A program made the position numbers and the translations under genes. This document shows, piece by piece, positions 6,238-6,727 of a DNA stretch of 6,727 nt (position 1 is its first letter; each line of letters opens with the position of its first letter). Location: the NCBI GenBank assembly GCA_005880755.1, contig VBGV01000001.1, forward strand, positions 1-6,727. Reading direction: 5' to 3'. This stretch comes from Chloroflexota bacterium (lineage in GTDB: Bacteria > Chloroflexota > Dormibacteria > Dormibacterales > Dormibacteraceae). The notes beneath the pieces were generated by a model. That model ran no database searches. It was not told the origin of the DNA and worked only from the letters and a program-made list of their open reading frames with translations.

Positions 6238-6727
6238 CTAGCGCACGCGCTGGTCGAGTGCGCTCAATTTCTCGTCGATCTTGCGCTCCGACTTCCGCCG
6301 CTCCAGCTCGTCTCCCGGACCGAGGTCGACGAAACGCGCATAACGCGCCAGCCGCGGGTGGACCTCGGCGGCGCGGCGGAACATCTCCTGGGCGACCCAG
6401 CGGTAGTCCGGGTGGCCTTGCGGGGTGGTCCGCAGCTCGCACAGGTGGTAGATCTCGCGCAAGTTGACCCGGAAGTACCAGCGGACGTGAAACGCCAGCG
6501 GAACGATGTACTGGGCGAGGGCCCGGCCGAGATCCCGCTCCAGGCGGCGGTGAGCCTCGGCGGCTCCCTCGACCGCCCTCGAGAAGTCACCGGCCATGTC
6601 CAGCTCGACAAGGCCCGGGGGTAGGTCGTAGCCGAGATCGGTGTCGAGGAGCTGGCGGTCCTGGGTCAGCATCCGGTGGCGGTGCAGGTCCCGGTAGGCG
6701 GCAAAGTTGGCCACGATCTCGAACGTG
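6238..6727 (-). CDS. ThyX-like (FAD-dependent thymidylate synthase superfamily) protein, C-terminal part, 5' end outside window
   Basis: The frame is open at the right edge and ends with TAG at 6238-6240, leaving 162 visible residues. It begins TFEIVANFAAYRDLHRHRM, which fits the central ThyX region: 'f.sfRdl.RHR'. RHR is at 6673-6681. Further on, WYFRVNLREIYHLCELR (Asn88, Arg90, Leu98, Arg99 of the visible part; 6430-6465 for the NLR...LR core) matches the dUMP/FAD-contacting N-x-R...LR helix of ThyX. The usual RHR(x)nS signature is altered: RHRMLTQDRQ has Thr and Asp-Arg where ThyX has Ser and Asn-Glu. The protein may be a diverged paralogue, or the second half of a tandem double-ThyX protein whose first half is outside the window. 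The tail after about 135 (GDELERRKSERKIDEKL) is highly charged. The GTG at 6714 codes an internal Val in EIVAN and is not the start. It heads the visible unit, so the promoter is beyond the edge. Confidence 0.72.
   Translation of the reverse strand, partial: TFEIVANFAAYRDLHRHRMLTQDRQLLDTDLGYDLPPGLVELDMAGDFSRAVEGAAEAHRRLERDLGRALAQYIVPLAFHVRWYFRVNLREIYHLCELRTTPQGHPDYRWVAQEMFRRAAEVHPRLARYARFVDLGPGDELERRKSERKIDEKLSALDQRVR

Noticed and set aside
5999..6442. Minus-strand frame of 147 codons spanning the ThyX-like end and the small repeat protein
   Set aside because: It is out of frame with the NLREIYHLCELR motif of the ThyX-like gene and has a low-complexity Pro/Ala/Arg composition. Accepting it would require a large overlap with a better supported gene.

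Overview
The window is high-GC DNA with dense coding, short intergenic gaps and frequent GTG/TTG starts. That style, together with a DUF222/13E12-type HNH endonuclease remnant, suggests a soil or sediment member of the Actinomycetota or of the Chloroflexota/Dormibacterota. This is inferred from style and family content only; no rRNA or other phylogenetic marker is present.

Layout. On the + strand, positions 1-1103 hold the tail of an ABC-transporter ATPase and its ABC-2 permease, joined by a TAATG stop/start overlap. Everything else reads on the - strand. From the right edge leftwards it runs: the C-terminal part of a ThyX-like protein that enters the window incomplete; a 70-residue arginine-rich protein built on repeated E/D-R-R triplets; an Ntn-hydrolase isoaspartyl peptidase/L-asparaginase; a thiamine-diphosphate enzyme of the acetolactate synthase/2-hydroxyacyl-CoA lyase type; and a glutamate dehydrogenase. 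The gaps between these five genes are about 19, 7, -1 and 37 bases, so they look like one transcription unit whose promoter lies beyond the right edge. After a 68-base gap come a small four-helix membrane protein (DUF6220-like) and then a decayed HNH endonuclease gene, which meets the ABC permease tail to tail.

How the genes may work together. The asparaginase releases ammonia and aspartate from asparagine or from isoaspartyl/beta-aspartyl peptides. Glutamate dehydrogenase interconverts glutamate with 2-oxoglutarate and ammonia. The ThDP enzyme acts on 2-oxo acids or 2-hydroxyacyl-CoAs. A role in amino-acid nitrogen and carbon turnover is a reasonable inference, but it is not proved by the sequence.

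The least ordinary items are three. The HNH gene carries three separate lesions: a missing 5' end, an apparent internal in-frame deletion, and a one-base insertion inside the catalytic motif. The ThyX-like protein has a changed signature motif. The small E/DRR-repeat protein has no function I recognise. I see no CRISPR array, tRNA, rRNA, transposase or phage gene, and no convincing new defence or mobile system.
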